NCBI RefSeq assembly: GCF_020687545.1
Contig: NZ_JAJEQX010000011.1
Span: 38,266-102,265 of the forward strand
DNA: 64,000 bases
Source of the DNA: Ruminococcus turbiniformis
Lineage (GTDB): Bacteria > Bacillota > Clostridia > Lachnospirales > Lachnospiraceae
Reading direction: 5' to 3'
Position numbers and translations under genes: made by a program. Of the stretch, positions 17,110-25,748 are shown piece by piece; positions within the stretch are counted from its first letter, which is position 1, and every line of letters starts with the position of its first letter. Below the pieces are notes generated by a model, which had not been told where the DNA came from, did no database searches, and saw nothing but the letters and a program-made list of their open reading frames with translations.

Positions 17110-17859
17110 GCAGATCCCGCGTTTATAGACCACACTCATCACAATATACACCAGCACCGGGACTTCTGCCGCGACAACCGGAAACTCCACAGCCCGCGCA
17201 TACTGTATAACGGCGGCGGAAAGAGGGATACACAGCAGATCGGCAAAAAGATATCTGCATTTATATTTCCGGAGCAGATAGAGATCATTTCTCAGTGTAA
17301 TAATCACTCCGGCAGCGAAAAACGCGGCGAACCAGAGTATGGCAAAGAGCCTGGCTTCCGTTCCGGGGCCAAAACCGGCAGTACTGCCGCACATTCCGGC
17401 ATACATCAGCGCATAGCCGATAACGCTTCCGATCCGGGATTCCATATATCCGGGATTCCTGTCTGTCCGGGTGATGCGGCGTTCCTGTTCTTTCCAGATT
17501 CCGTCTTCTTCGTCAATGGACAGATCCATCGTGCCGAAAGTCATTTCCTCCGAGCGGATTTTAAGACAGAGGTCCTCTATAATCTGCAGGTGTTCTTTTT
17601 CATTCTGGAGACGGGCAAGTCTTCTGTCCGCGGCCTCTGTAAGAGACAGCCGTCCGCTGATCACTTCGCGGATATCGGCGAGAGGGATATCCAGTTCCCG
17701 AAGCTGTTTGATCTTCCGGAGGATCTCCACATCCTGAGGAGAGTATTCCCGATAGTTGTTTCCGGCATTACGCTTTGGGGTGATCAGTCCCTCGTCCTCA
17801 TAATATCGTATGTTTGTCTTCTTGATGCCGACCAGCGTTTCCACTTCTCTGATATTCAC
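17107..17859 (-). CDS. MerR-family regulator with C-terminal membrane domain
   Basis: 250 residues. The first 70 are a MerR winged helix (MNIREVETLVGIKKTNIRYYEDEGLI), followed by a coiled region to about 125. From about 145 there are four hydrophobic spans (SVIGYALMYAGMCG, LFAILWFAAFFAAGVIITL and two more), so the regulator appears membrane-anchored. MerR proteins normally bind long-spacer promoters and sense a small ligand; a membrane sensor is unusual but known in Firmicutes. The stop codon lies in repeat copy B, so the last residues may not be ancestral. A target gene is not apparent. Confidence 0.8.
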   Translation of the reverse strand: MNIREVETLVGIKKTNIRYYEDEGLITPKRNAGNNYREYSPQDVEILRKIKQLRELDIPLADIREVISGRLSLTEAADRRLARLQNEKEHLQIIEDLCLKIRSEEMTFGTMDLSIDEEDGIWKEQERRITRTDRNPGYMESRIGSVIGYALMYAGMCGSTAGFGPGTEARLFAILWFAAFFAAGVIITLRNDLYLLRKYKCRYLFADLLCIPLSAAVIQYARAVEFPVVAAEVPVLVYIVMSVVYKRGIC

Positions 17860-17966
17860 GGGACAGTTTCCTCCTTTCTCCCGGTGGGGCTCTGAATATT
17901 CTTGACTGTTCTGTGAGCCTATTCTATACCTTCCAGTGGCTGGAAGGTCAAGGTTCTGAGGAGAAA

Positions 17967-18452
17967 TTACTCTCTGATATACTCGATTTCCTTCTGCTTC
18001 AGAAACCGTTCCGCCATCTCATCCCAGGCGTGCTCAAGCGTCCTGTTCATGGTGAATGTTTTGAACGAGGTGCCGGTCACGCAGGTGAGGCGGCATCCGT
18101 CATAATGAATATTGAGGTAGAGCCCCTGTACATCGTCCGGGGTTACAGGGGCCGCAGACTGAGCGGCGAGACGTTCTATGTTTTTTCTGGAAAGGCTGAA
18201 TACAAAGCGGAAGCTTAAGGGAGCGCGCTTCCCTTTGATTACGGCAAAGCAGTGCTCCCGTATATTTTTCCAGTAGGAATATTCGGGCAGTTCAGTGCCG
18301 GTGTCAAAGAAGCTTTTCTGAATAAATCCGTCGATCCGGAATGTATTAAATGTAACGATTTCCCCTTCAATAAAACTGAAGGAGTCGAAGGTGTCTTTTT
18401 TGAGAAGGTGAAGGGTAAAGTCCTTAATGTCAGTCAGTGTCAGTGCAATCAT
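17967..18452 (-). CDS. Conserved protein, DUF5721-like
   Basis: 161 residues, no signal peptide or membrane span. It resembles a Lachnospiraceae family I recall as DUF5721 (features: FNTFRIDGFIQKSFFDT, VIKGKRAPLSFRFVFSL, CVTGTSFKTFTMNRTLEHAWDEM). The start at 18452 is chosen because GGAGG lies 9 bases before that ATG; the frame stays open upstream but reads through A/T-rich non-coding sequence. Function unknown. Confidence 0.7.
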   Translation of the reverse strand: MIALTLTDIKDFTLHLLKKDTFDSFSFIEGEIVTFNTFRIDGFIQKSFFDTGTELPEYSYWKNIREHCFAVIKGKRAPLSFRFVFSLSRKNIERLAAQSAAPVTPDDVQGLYLNIHYDGCRLTCVTGTSFKTFTMNRTLEHAWDEMAERFLKQKEIEYIRE

Positions 18453-18732
18453 AGATTCAATGCCTCCAAATATACCGCTCCGGCGGAGCAATTTTAGAAA
18501 ATATCTGTTATTTATCATAACACAGAAAAAAATTGCGGTACACATAAAACTGCTGTCAGGACAAAGGGCGGTGCAGAAGAGCCGGGAAAAGTGCCGGACG
18601 GATGGAAAAATTTCTGCGGAAAAGAAAAATACAGAAAAAAATACGATATATAAAAAATTGAATGAAAATTGAGGGGGGAGGGGTGAAAGAAATTTCGGAA
18701 AAGTATAGAATTGTTTGTCAGAATGGATTATA
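18453..18732. other. A/T-rich intergenic stretch at the left edge of the island
   Basis: 280 bp, very A-rich on the plus strand, with a short palindrome GCTCCGGCGGAGC near 18478. I see no gene. It separates the DUF5721-like gene from the truncated recombinase, and the right edge at about 18730 is probably a recombination junction. Confidence 0.5.
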
Positions 18733-19089
18733 CTAAGATTCCAGAATGATACCCTCCGCGCCGTCTGAAATGACCTCCGTAGCGGAAACCACCTTAATGC
18801 CATTTCTCTTGAGCTGCGCTTTATACCGGGCGCTGTCGTAGCGGTTCCGGGCAAACCGGTCGAGTTTCCAGACAATAATCATATCAAACAGCTTTTTGTT
18901 GCCGTCTTTAATCATATTCTGAAATTCGGGCCGGTTATCCGTCTTGGCGGAAATAGCCCGGTCGATATAGTGCCGCAGGACTGTGATCCCGTTCTTTTCG
19001 GCAAAGGCGGTACACTCCCGGATTTGTCCTTCAATACTTGCTTCTCTCTGATTATCGGAAGAATATCGGGCGTAAATCACAGCTTTCAT
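18733..19089 (-). pseudogene. Serine recombinase, N-terminal fragment
   Basis: 118 residues with the resolvase catalytic domain: YARYSSDNQREASIEGQ contains the nucleophilic Ser and IIVWKLDRFARNRYDS the DRF/R motif. Large serine recombinases run to 450-550 residues; this one stops after DGAEGIILES, exactly where the domain would continue to VLEG. The recombinase and DNA-binding domains are missing, so it cannot be functional in the usual way. It overlaps the upstream XRE gene by 4 bp and marks a decayed integrative element. Confidence 0.85.
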
Positions 19090-19436
19090 TGTTTACCCTC
19101 CATCATGCGGAACAGGGCCTCTTTCAACCGTCCGTTCATCGGAGAATGTGGGTCAAAGCACATCTCGATAAACTTCCCCAATTCCGGATTGTCGGAGATC
19201 GGCGGTCGTGCCTGATACAGCTTGCCCTGTGGCTCATCACAGCGGCAGGTGATATAGTCCATCGAGACATCAAAATAGTCCGCATACCCGATTAGGACCT
19301 CAATAGGAACCGCTTTCCCGTGTTCATACCGGTTGATGCTCGGCTGGGTCACATCCAGCAGCTCAGCCATCTTCTTTTGCGAAAGTCCCATCCCTTCGCG
19401 CAGGGTTTTCAAACGCTCACCAACTGTATTCACCAA
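19086..19436 (-). CDS. XRE-family helix-turn-helix regulator
   Basis: 116 residues. The N-terminal 65 form a Cro/C1-type helix-turn-helix (LKTLREGMGLSQKKMAELLDVTQPSINRYEHGKAVP). The tail has no known domain. It is followed with a 4-bp overlap by the truncated serine recombinase, an arrangement seen in mobile elements, and has its own good promoter. Probably the repressor of the lost element. Confidence 0.88.
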   Translation of the reverse strand: MVNTVGERLKTLREGMGLSQKKMAELLDVTQPSINRYEHGKAVPIEVLIGYADYFDVSMDYITCRCDEPQGKLYQARPPISDNPELGKFIEMCFDPHSPMNGRLKEALFRMMEGKQ

Positions 19437-19461
19437 AGCACCTCCAATTCATCTTGAATAT

Positions 19462-19490
19462 AGTATAATACAAATCAGAGATAATTGCAA
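19462..19490 (-). promoter_or_regulatory. Promoter of the XRE-recombinase pair
   Basis: On the minus strand TTGCAA, 17 bp, TATACT, about 26 bp before the XRE start codon. Confidence 0.75.
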
Positions 19491-19872
19491 TACCTATTAC
19501 GAATCTTTAAGAGAAATCGAGAATTGCTCTCTGCCAAAGGGGGTGTGGCATATATCAGCGCTTTTGTGTGTGATTTCGGGTCAATTTTGAGGCATTTCTG
19601 CCGCTGTATGTGGCGTTTTTCATTCTGTTAGGAAAAGATGCTTCTCAGCCTTGTTGTTTGCGATATCGTCTATTTTTTGCGGTGTCGTCAAGTTCAGCAT
19701 CTTTGTTTTATTCTATGCCCTCCATCCACATACTGCTCCAAATATACATATCTTTTACCTTGCTGAGGTAGCAGATTTTACACGACGCATTGTAAAATAT
19801 AATGGATTGTTGTAATTGTAAAAAATATTTACTTTGCAATATACGAATGTTGGCAAAGGAAGGGGTCTCACT
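19491..19872. other. Divergent intergenic region before the SBP-VWA operon
   Basis: About 380 bp without a credible gene. The left part holds the XRE promoter; the right part is A/T-rich and should contain the promoter of the VWA operon, but I do not see a clear -35/-10 pair. AAAGGAAGG before 19873 is the ribosome binding site. Confidence 0.5.
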
Positions 19873-21480
19873 ATGAAAATGAAAAGGGGCTTTATTGGTT
19901 GTCTGCTGTCTATTTTCGTGATACTGACAATGTTCAGTGGCTGCAATGTAGGAAGCACGGACGGAGGTGAAGCCGACACGGTTTTGGGTGGTGGTAGCTC
20001 GGTGCTGCGTATTGTTTCCGGATCGGAAAATTCCGAACTGGAACCGATCTTGGAGGAGTTTTCCGACAGGGAGCATGTGCGCATTGAGATGACCTATATG
20101 GGCTCGCTGGATATCATGCGTCTACTGGGAGAGGAAGACATCCCCTATGACGCCGTGTGGCCGGCCAGCAGCCTGTGGCTGACGGTGGGGGATACGGAAC
20201 ACCGGATCAAGCACGCGGAATCCATCTCCATTTCGCCGGTGGTGTTCGGTATCCGCAAAAGCCTGGCGGAGGAGCTGGGATTTGTGGGGCGGGAGGTGTC
20301 GGTAAACGACCTTCTTGAGGCGATCCGGAACGGAAAACTCCGCTTCTGCATGACCAGCGCCACTCAGTCCAATTCCGGCGCCAGCGCGTATATCGGATTT
20401 TTGTACGCGCTCCTGGGCAACCCGGAAGTCATCACATCGGAGGATCTGCAGAGTGACGAACTGAGGGCGCAAATGCAGGAGCTTCTCTCCGGCGTGGACC
20501 GCTCCTCCGGCAGCTCGGACTGGCTGAAGGACATGTTCTTGCAGGGCGATTATGACGCTATGGTGAACTACGAGTGCCTGGTCATCCAGGCCAACCGGGA
20601 ACTGGAAGAGCGTGGCGAGGAGCCGCTGTATGTAGTGTACCCCTATGACGGTCTTTCGCTGGCGGATTCGCCCCTGGGCTATGTGGACAAAGGGGACGAT
20701 GGCCAGGAGGAACTGTTTTTAAAATTGCAGGAATACCTGCTGTCGGAGGATGTGCAGGACGAGATCCAGCGCACCGGCCGCCGTTCTGGCTACACCGGGG
20801 TTTCGGAGAAAAACAAGGATGTATTCCGGGCCGACTGGGGCCTGCAGCCCGACCGGGTGCTCTCCTCCATCAAAATGCCAGCTGCCGATGTTCTGTTTGA
20901 ATGCCTAAATCTATACCAAACCGATTTCCGCAAGCCTTCCCTTACCGTGTACTGCCTGGACTACTCCGGCAGCATGAGCGGCGAGGGAAATGAACAGCTG
21001 GTTCAGGCCATGGAGCAGCTGCTCATCCAGGAGAACGCCCGGAAAAACTTCTTGCAGGCATCAGAAAACGAGGTGAATATCCTTATTCCCTTTAACGGGG
21101 GCGTGATCGACACTTATACGGCCACAGGCAACGGCAGCGAGCTGGAAGCGCTTTATGACAAAGTGGAAAACCAGGAAGTAGGCGGCGGTACCGATATGTA
21201 CGCGGCCGCCGTGCGGGGGATTGAGCTGCTGGGAGAATATGATCTGTCGCAGTATACGCCGGCGATCATCCTGCTCACCGACGGGCAGTCCAGCGGGTCC
21301 CTGTCCGATTTTGAGGCGGCTTACGCCGGGCTTGGAACTGAGGTCCCGGTCTTCTCCATCATGTTTGGAGACGCTGACGAAACCCAACTGGAGGAGCTGG
21401 CGCGGTATACCAATGCCCGGGTGTTCGACGGCCGGGAGAATCTGACGGAGGCGTTCCGCAGCGTAAAGGGGTATAACTGA
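19873..21480 (+). CDS. Lipoprotein: solute-binding-like domain fused to VWA domain
   Basis: About 535 residues. A lipoprotein signal (LTMFSGC, lipobox Cys near residue 24) anchors it outside the membrane. Residues 45-330 look like an extracellular solute-binding fold (SVLRIVSGSENSELEPILEEFSD and the following DAVWPAS motif). Residues 355-535 are a von Willebrand A domain with an intact metal site: DYSGSMSG, GGGTDMY and LLTDGQSS. It opens a four-gene operon with XpaC, a second SBP-like protein and TelA. I infer a surface sensor or scaffold; the ligand is unknown. The ATG at 19873 follows AAAGGAAGG and starts the signal peptide. Confidence 0.85.
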   Translation: MKMKRGFIGCLLSIFVILTMFSGCNVGSTDGGEADTVLGGGSSVLRIVSGSENSELEPILEEFSDREHVRIEMTYMGSLDIMRLLGEEDIPYDAVWPASSLWLTVGDTEHRIKHAESISISPVVFGIRKSLAEELGFVGREVSVNDLLEAIRNGKLRFCMTSATQSNSGASAYIGFLYALLGNPEVITSEDLQSDELRAQMQELLSGVDRSSGSSDWLKDMFLQGDYDAMVNYECLVIQANRELEERGEEPLYVVYPYDGLSLADSPLGYVDKGDDGQEELFLKLQEYLLSEDVQDEIQRTGRRSGYTGVSEKNKDVFRADWGLQPDRVLSSIKMPAADVLFECLNLYQTDFRKPSLTVYCLDYSGSMSGEGNEQLVQAMEQLLIQENARKNFLQASENEVNILIPFNGGVIDTYTATGNGSELEALYDKVENQEVGGGTDMYAAAVRGIELLGEYDLSQYTPAIILLTDGQSSGSLSDFEAAYAGLGTEVPVFSIMFGDADETQLEELARYTNARVFDGRENLTEAFRSVKGYN

Positions 21481-22088
21481 TGAAAGAGACTTCGCGAATG
21501 CTCGTTTCCTCCTTTGCTGCTGCAATCGTCTTCCTGCTACTGTTCCTATTTTTCCATTGGAATCTGATTGTCTGCATCCTGCTGTGTGTCGGCATCTATT
21601 TCGGACTGTTTTTCCTGCTCAAGCCCAGCCGGAAAATCGCGGGAATTGATGTGGAATCTATGCCTGGCGGTGAAGAGATCCGGCAACTTTTGGACGATGC
21701 CCAGGCGGACCTGGCAGACATTGATAAAGCAGTAAAAGAGATCAAAACTTCCTCTGTGCGGCAGGATGCGCAGGCTCTATATGCTACCGGGGCCCGGATC
21801 CTAACCTATCTGGAGGAAAATCCAGACAAAATTAAGCTGGCGCGCCGCTTCTTTACCTATTATCTGGATACGGCCGCCAAATTGCTGACAAGATATGTGG
21901 ATTTCCAGGAGACGGAGCTTCATTCGGGGGAGGTCGCCGATATTCTGCAAAAGACGGCGGAGGCCCTGCCGGTGCTGAACTCCGCCTTTGAAAAGCAGTT
22001 TGCCCATCTGATGCAGGGCGAGCTGCTGGATATCGAGGCAGATATCGAACTCCTGAAAAGCACCTTGAAAATGGAGGGCGGAAAATGA
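21480..22088 (+). CDS. xpaC: XpaC-family protein
   Basis: 202 residues. Two hydrophobic spans at about 8-47 are followed by a helical cytoplasmic domain typical of XpaC (PSRKIAGIDVESMPGGEEIRQLLDDA and after). XpaC was named for hydrolysis of 5-bromo-4-chloroindolyl phosphate; the biochemical role is not settled. XpaC genes often lie next to telA, as here. Its ATG shares a base with the stop of the VWA gene (TGATG), implying translational coupling. Confidence 0.85.
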   Translation: MKETSRMLVSSFAAAIVFLLLFLFFHWNLIVCILLCVGIYFGLFFLLKPSRKIAGIDVESMPGGEEIRQLLDDAQADLADIDKAVKEIKTSSVRQDAQALYATGARILTYLEENPDKIKLARRFFTYYLDTAAKLLTRYVDFQETELHSGEVADILQKTAEALPVLNSAFEKQFAHLMQGELLDIEADIELLKSTLKMEGGK

Positions 22089-23140
22089 AAACTAAGCTCA
22101 TTGGGCTGGGCATCCTGGCAGCTGTCATCATAGCCGCCGCTGCCTATGTATTCATCAGTAATAGCCAAACCGTTACTGAAATCAACGGTTATGTGGGCGG
22201 CGAAAAAATCGGCCTGCTGGAAGACGAGGAGGTACAGGATATCCTGCGGGACAGGTATCGGCTGGTCATCGACTACGCCAAGGCAGGTTCCATCGATATG
22301 GTCACCGACGACGCCGAGGGGCGGGATTTCCTATTCCCCTCCAATCAGACGGCTCTGGAACTGTATAAGCAGGTTCATGGAGACCCGGTGAAAAGCGAGA
22401 TCATCCTCAATACACCCATCGTCCTGTATACCCGCAGCGCCGTGGCGCAGGCCTTGGTCGACAGCGGGCTTGCTGTCGTTACAAACGGCGTATACACGGT
22501 GGACATGGAAAAATTGACCGAGACCATAGAAGCCGGCACAACTTGGGAGGAAATCGGCCTTCCCCAGCTTTACGGCAGTGTTTCCGTGGGCACCACCGAT
22601 CCAACCAAATCCAATTCCGGCAACATGTTCGCCGGGCTCTTGGCCAATACCCTTTGTGGGGGCGTAGCGGATGAAAGCAACCTTCCGGAGATCCTGCCCC
22701 GGCTGCAAAACATTTTTCAGAAGCTGGGGTATATGGAAAGCTCCTCCTCGGATTTGTTCGATCAGTTTCTGAAGACCGGTATGGGCGCCAAGCCTCTGAT
22801 CGCCGGCTATGAAAACCAGTTGCTGGAATTCGCCGCGGAAAACCCGGATACTTGGGAGCAGATCAAGGGGGACATTGTGATGATGTACCCGACGCCCACC
22901 GTCTGGTCCTCCCATGTGTATATCGCCCTGGATGAGGCCGGTACGGCGGGGATCGACGCCCTGCTGGATGAGGACATCCAGCGGCTGGCCTGGGAAAAGC
23001 ACGGGTTCCGTACCGGCGTATACGATACCCCCACGGATGCGGCCCATTTCGGGGTGTCCGGTATTGCCGAGGAATTGACGCAGGTAGCGCCCATGCCGGA
23101 TGCCAATACCATGGACAGGATCATTAAAGCGCTTTCATAG
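22085..23140 (+). CDS. Membrane-anchored solute-binding-like protein
   Basis: 351 residues: an uncleaved-looking N-terminal hydrophobic helix (LIGLGILAAVIIAAAAYVFI, residues 5-24) followed by an extracellular domain related to solute-binding proteins (DFLFPSNQTALELYK, VSVGTTDPTKSNSGNMFAGLL). There is no lipobox cysteine. The motif with SNSG resembles one in the operon's first protein (SATQSNSGASAYIGFLYALL), so the two may be paralogous domains. It overlaps xpaC by 4 bp (ATGA). Role unknown; probably displayed on the outer face of the membrane. Confidence 0.75.
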   Translation: MKTKLIGLGILAAVIIAAAAYVFISNSQTVTEINGYVGGEKIGLLEDEEVQDILRDRYRLVIDYAKAGSIDMVTDDAEGRDFLFPSNQTALELYKQVHGDPVKSEIILNTPIVLYTRSAVAQALVDSGLAVVTNGVYTVDMEKLTETIEAGTTWEEIGLPQLYGSVSVGTTDPTKSNSGNMFAGLLANTLCGGVADESNLPEILPRLQNIFQKLGYMESSSSDLFDQFLKTGMGAKPLIAGYENQLLEFAAENPDTWEQIKGDIVMMYPTPTVWSSHVYIALDEAGTAGIDALLDEDIQRLAWEKHGFRTGVYDTPTDAAHFGVSGIAEELTQVAPMPDANTMDRIIKALS

Positions 23141-23160
23141 CGGAAAGGAGCAGATAAAAG

Positions 23161-24294
23161 ATGGCAGAGCATATCACACTGGATACTTTGATGCAGAGCA
23201 GCGGCCATACCGCCCTTCAAGTACAGGAGCCTGCGAGCGTGGAAGCGGTGCGCGCTCAGGTGGAAGAATTGAGCCCGGAGCAGAGGGTACGGGTGGAGGA
23301 GGTCAAAAATAGCATTGACCTGATCGATTCCCAGGCCGTGCTTCAGTACGGCGTGGGGGCGCAGCGGAATATTTCCAGCTTTTCCGACAATATCCTCACA
23401 CAGGTGCGCAGCAAGGACAGCGGTTATGTGGGGGAGCTGATGTCGGATCTGGTGCTGAAGGTCAAAGAGGTGGATGTGGACGGACTGGACGAGGGCTTTT
23501 TGGATAAACTCCCGTTTCTGAAAAACGCCTCCCGGGCCGTTAAAAAGTTCATGCAGCGGTATGAAAAGCTGGAGGTGCAGATCGACCGCATCGAACAGCA
23601 GCTGGATCAGGCCCGGATGCAGATGCTTAAGGACATCACCATGTTTGACGGGCTGTATGAAAAAAACCTGGAATACTTCCGGGAACTGCAAATTTACATC
23701 GCCGCAGGCGAAGAAAAGCTGAAGGAATTGCAGGAAATCACCCTACCGCAGCTCCACGCCGAAGCGACGGCCAAGGGCGACGCCATGAGCGCCCAGGTAG
23801 TGCGGGATTTTGAGGACACGGTAAACCGTTTTGAAAAGAAGATCCACGACCTGAAGCTGAGCAAGGCCGTCGCTATCCAGACAGCGCCGCAGATCCGTCT
23901 CATCCAGAACAACGACAAAATGCTGGTGGATAAGATCCAGACAGCGATCCTCAGCACCATTCCGCTGTGGAAGAGCCAGATTGTCATTGCCCTGGGGCTG
24001 CACCGGCAGGAGAGCGTGCTGAAAATGCAGAGAAGCGTTTCCGACGCCACCAATACCCTGCTCACCAAAAACGCAGAACTGCTCAGGCAGAACAGCACAG
24101 AAGTGGCGAAGGAATCCGAGCGCGGCATTGTGGATCTGGAGACGCTGAAAAAGGTCAACGCAGATCTGATTTCCACCATCGAGGAAACCATCAAGATCCA
24201 GCAGGAGGGCCGCGCCGCCCGCCAGAATGCCGAAACAGAACTCCTCAGTATCGAACAGAAGCTGAAAGAAGCCCTATTGACCGCGATACAGTGA
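23161..24294 (+). CDS. telA: TelA-family toxic anion resistance protein
   Basis: 377 residues, largely alpha-helical and coiled-coil, cytosolic. It matches the TelA family (PF05816) in its middle (YVGELMSDLVLKVKEVDVDGL, FEDTVNRFEKKIHDLKLSKAVAIQTAPQIRLIQNND). TelA genes are linked with tellurite and other stress tolerance and often pair with XpaC. Last intact gene of the operon; GGAAAGGAG lies before the ATG. Family assignment is good; a tellurite role here is not shown. Confidence 0.88.
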   Translation: MAEHITLDTLMQSSGHTALQVQEPASVEAVRAQVEELSPEQRVRVEEVKNSIDLIDSQAVLQYGVGAQRNISSFSDNILTQVRSKDSGYVGELMSDLVLKVKEVDVDGLDEGFLDKLPFLKNASRAVKKFMQRYEKLEVQIDRIEQQLDQARMQMLKDITMFDGLYEKNLEYFRELQIYIAAGEEKLKELQEITLPQLHAEATAKGDAMSAQVVRDFEDTVNRFEKKIHDLKLSKAVAIQTAPQIRLIQNNDKMLVDKIQTAILSTIPLWKSQIVIALGLHRQESVLKMQRSVSDATNTLLTKNAELLRQNSTEVAKESERGIVDLETLKKVNADLISTIEETIKIQQEGRAARQNAETELLSIEQKLKEALLTAIQ

Positions 24295-24301
24295 AGAAAA
24301 A

Positions 24302-24427
24302 ATGAGGGGTCCTAGACTCCCCAAAAAACTGTATTTAATCCTGGTCGGCATCTATGCTCTTCCTGGCAAATATTGGCGTTTTCGTCAGGCTCCGCTTTTA
24401 AGACTGAATGTAAAAGCAGAGGTATGA
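24302..24427 (+). pseudogene. Truncated 41-codon gene start after telA
   Basis: An ATG 7 bases after the telA stop opens a short frame ([21 protein letters not shown]...) that looks like the N-terminus of a membrane protein: basic residues then a hydrophobic stretch. It loses this character after about residue 30, just before the argF remnant. I read it as the beginning of a fifth operon gene cut off by the junction. The ribosome binding site is weak. Confidence 0.4.
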
Positions 24428-24436
24428 TAGCTCTTA

Positions 24437-24864
24437 TCCGTATGCACGAGCTTGTCGCACAGTGTCAGGAGTATGCAAAGGAATCAGGTGCAACGATCAC
24501 GCTGACATCCGATGTAAAAGAGGGAACAAAAGATGCCGACGTTATCTACACAGATGTATGGGTATCCATGGGAGAGCCGGACGAAGTATGGGAGAAGAGG
24601 ATTAAAGAGCTCTCTCCATATAAAGTGACAAAAGAAGTGATGGCAAACGCAAAAGACAGCGCGATCTTCCTGCACTGTCTTCCCGCATTCCACGATCTGA
24701 AGACAAAGATCGGAAAAGAAATGGGTGAGCGTTTTAATATAGAAGATATGGAAGTGACGGACGAAGTGTTCGAGTCCGAACAGTCTAAAGTGTTTGACGA
24801 GGCAGAGAACCGTATGCATACGATCAAGGCTGTGATGATGGCTACGCTGGGAATTGAAGAATAA
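24437..24864 (+). pseudogene. argF: Ornithine carbamoyltransferase, C-terminal fragment
   Basis: Encodes the last 140 or so residues of ornithine carbamoyltransferase: [34 protein letters not shown] and the catalytic HCLPAFHD, ending with [18 protein letters not shown]. The carbamoyl-phosphate half, including the STRTR motif, is absent both here and upstream in the window. The gene was cut at about 24430-24440, where the island joins. It has no start codon of its own and cannot make an active enzyme. Confidence 0.88.
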
Positions 24865-24915
24865 GAACAGATACCGCAGGTAAACATATTTTTGAAGCGG
24901 CGTCTTCGGACAAGT

Positions 24916-24957
24916 GCCGGACAGAGTTAGAAGTATTAATTCTGTCCGGCATTTTTA
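24916..24957 (+). terminator. Terminator of the argF remnant
   Basis: GCCGGACAGA and TCTGTCCGGC form a perfect 10-bp stem with a 15-base loop, followed by ATTTTT. Probably the ancestral argF terminator. Confidence 0.85.
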
Positions 24958-25082
24958 CGTGCTTTTTACATGGATGTAATACAACCGGGAAAAGATATCT
25001 GTTAGAATTACACTTGAATATGTCTGTCGGACGAATATGACGCCATGTTGCGGCTAAAATTATTAGAATGGAGAAATAGAAG

Positions 25083-25748
25083 ATGAACATATTTGATATT
25101 CTCGGCCCTGTTATGGTTGGCCCGTCCAGTTCCCATACGGCGGGAGCGGTCAGAATAGGGTATGTTACAAGGACAATGCTGGGAGAAGAGCCTGTGAATG
25201 CCATGATCAGCTTGAGCGGTTCATTTGCAGCGACAGGGAGCGGACACGGAACAGACCGGGCGCTTATCGCAGGGCTTCTTGGTATGAAGCCGGATGATAT
25301 GCGCATACCGGACAGCTTTGAACTGGCAGAACAGGAGGGGCTGTCTTTTTCTTTTGCAAATATACGGCTCCCAGGGGCACATCCGAATACGGCTGTACTG
25401 GAAGTGGAAGGGAAAACAGGACTGTCAATAAAAATACAGGCATCCTCGCTTGGCGGAGGCCGGATTATGATCGATAAACTGGATGATACGGAAGTACACT
25501 GTACAGGTTCCTGTCCGACTTTGATTATACACAATCAGGACAGTCCGGGTATGGTATCGGAAGTAACAGGTATTTTGTCGCGGAAGAATGTTAATATTGC
25601 GACTCTGCAGCTTTATCGGGATAAGAGGGGCGGACTTGCAGTAATGGTGATAGAGACAGATCAGACGGTTCCTCGGGAAACAGTCTCCATGCTGGAGAAG
25701 TTGGAAGGTATTGAGCGTATTATGTATATCCGTGGGGAGGAAGTGTAA
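25083..25748 (+). CDS. sdaAB: L-serine dehydratase, beta subunit
   Basis: 221-residue subunit of the iron-sulfur L-serine ammonia-lyase that converts serine to pyruvate and ammonia. FDILGPVMVGPSSSHTAGAVRIG at the N-terminus is the family signature. A C-terminal ACT domain (about 145-215, PTLIIHNQDSPGMVSEVTGILS) is where serine binds as allosteric effector in this enzyme type. The stop overlaps the sdaAA start (TAATG), coupling translation of the two subunits. Confidence 0.94.
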   Translation: MNIFDILGPVMVGPSSSHTAGAVRIGYVTRTMLGEEPVNAMISLSGSFAATGSGHGTDRALIAGLLGMKPDDMRIPDSFELAEQEGLSFSFANIRLPGAHPNTAVLEVEGKTGLSIKIQASSLGGGRIMIDKLDDTEVHCTGSCPTLIIHNQDSPGMVSEVTGILSRKNVNIATLQLYRDKRGGLAVMVIETDQTVPRETVSMLEKLEGIERIMYIRGEEV

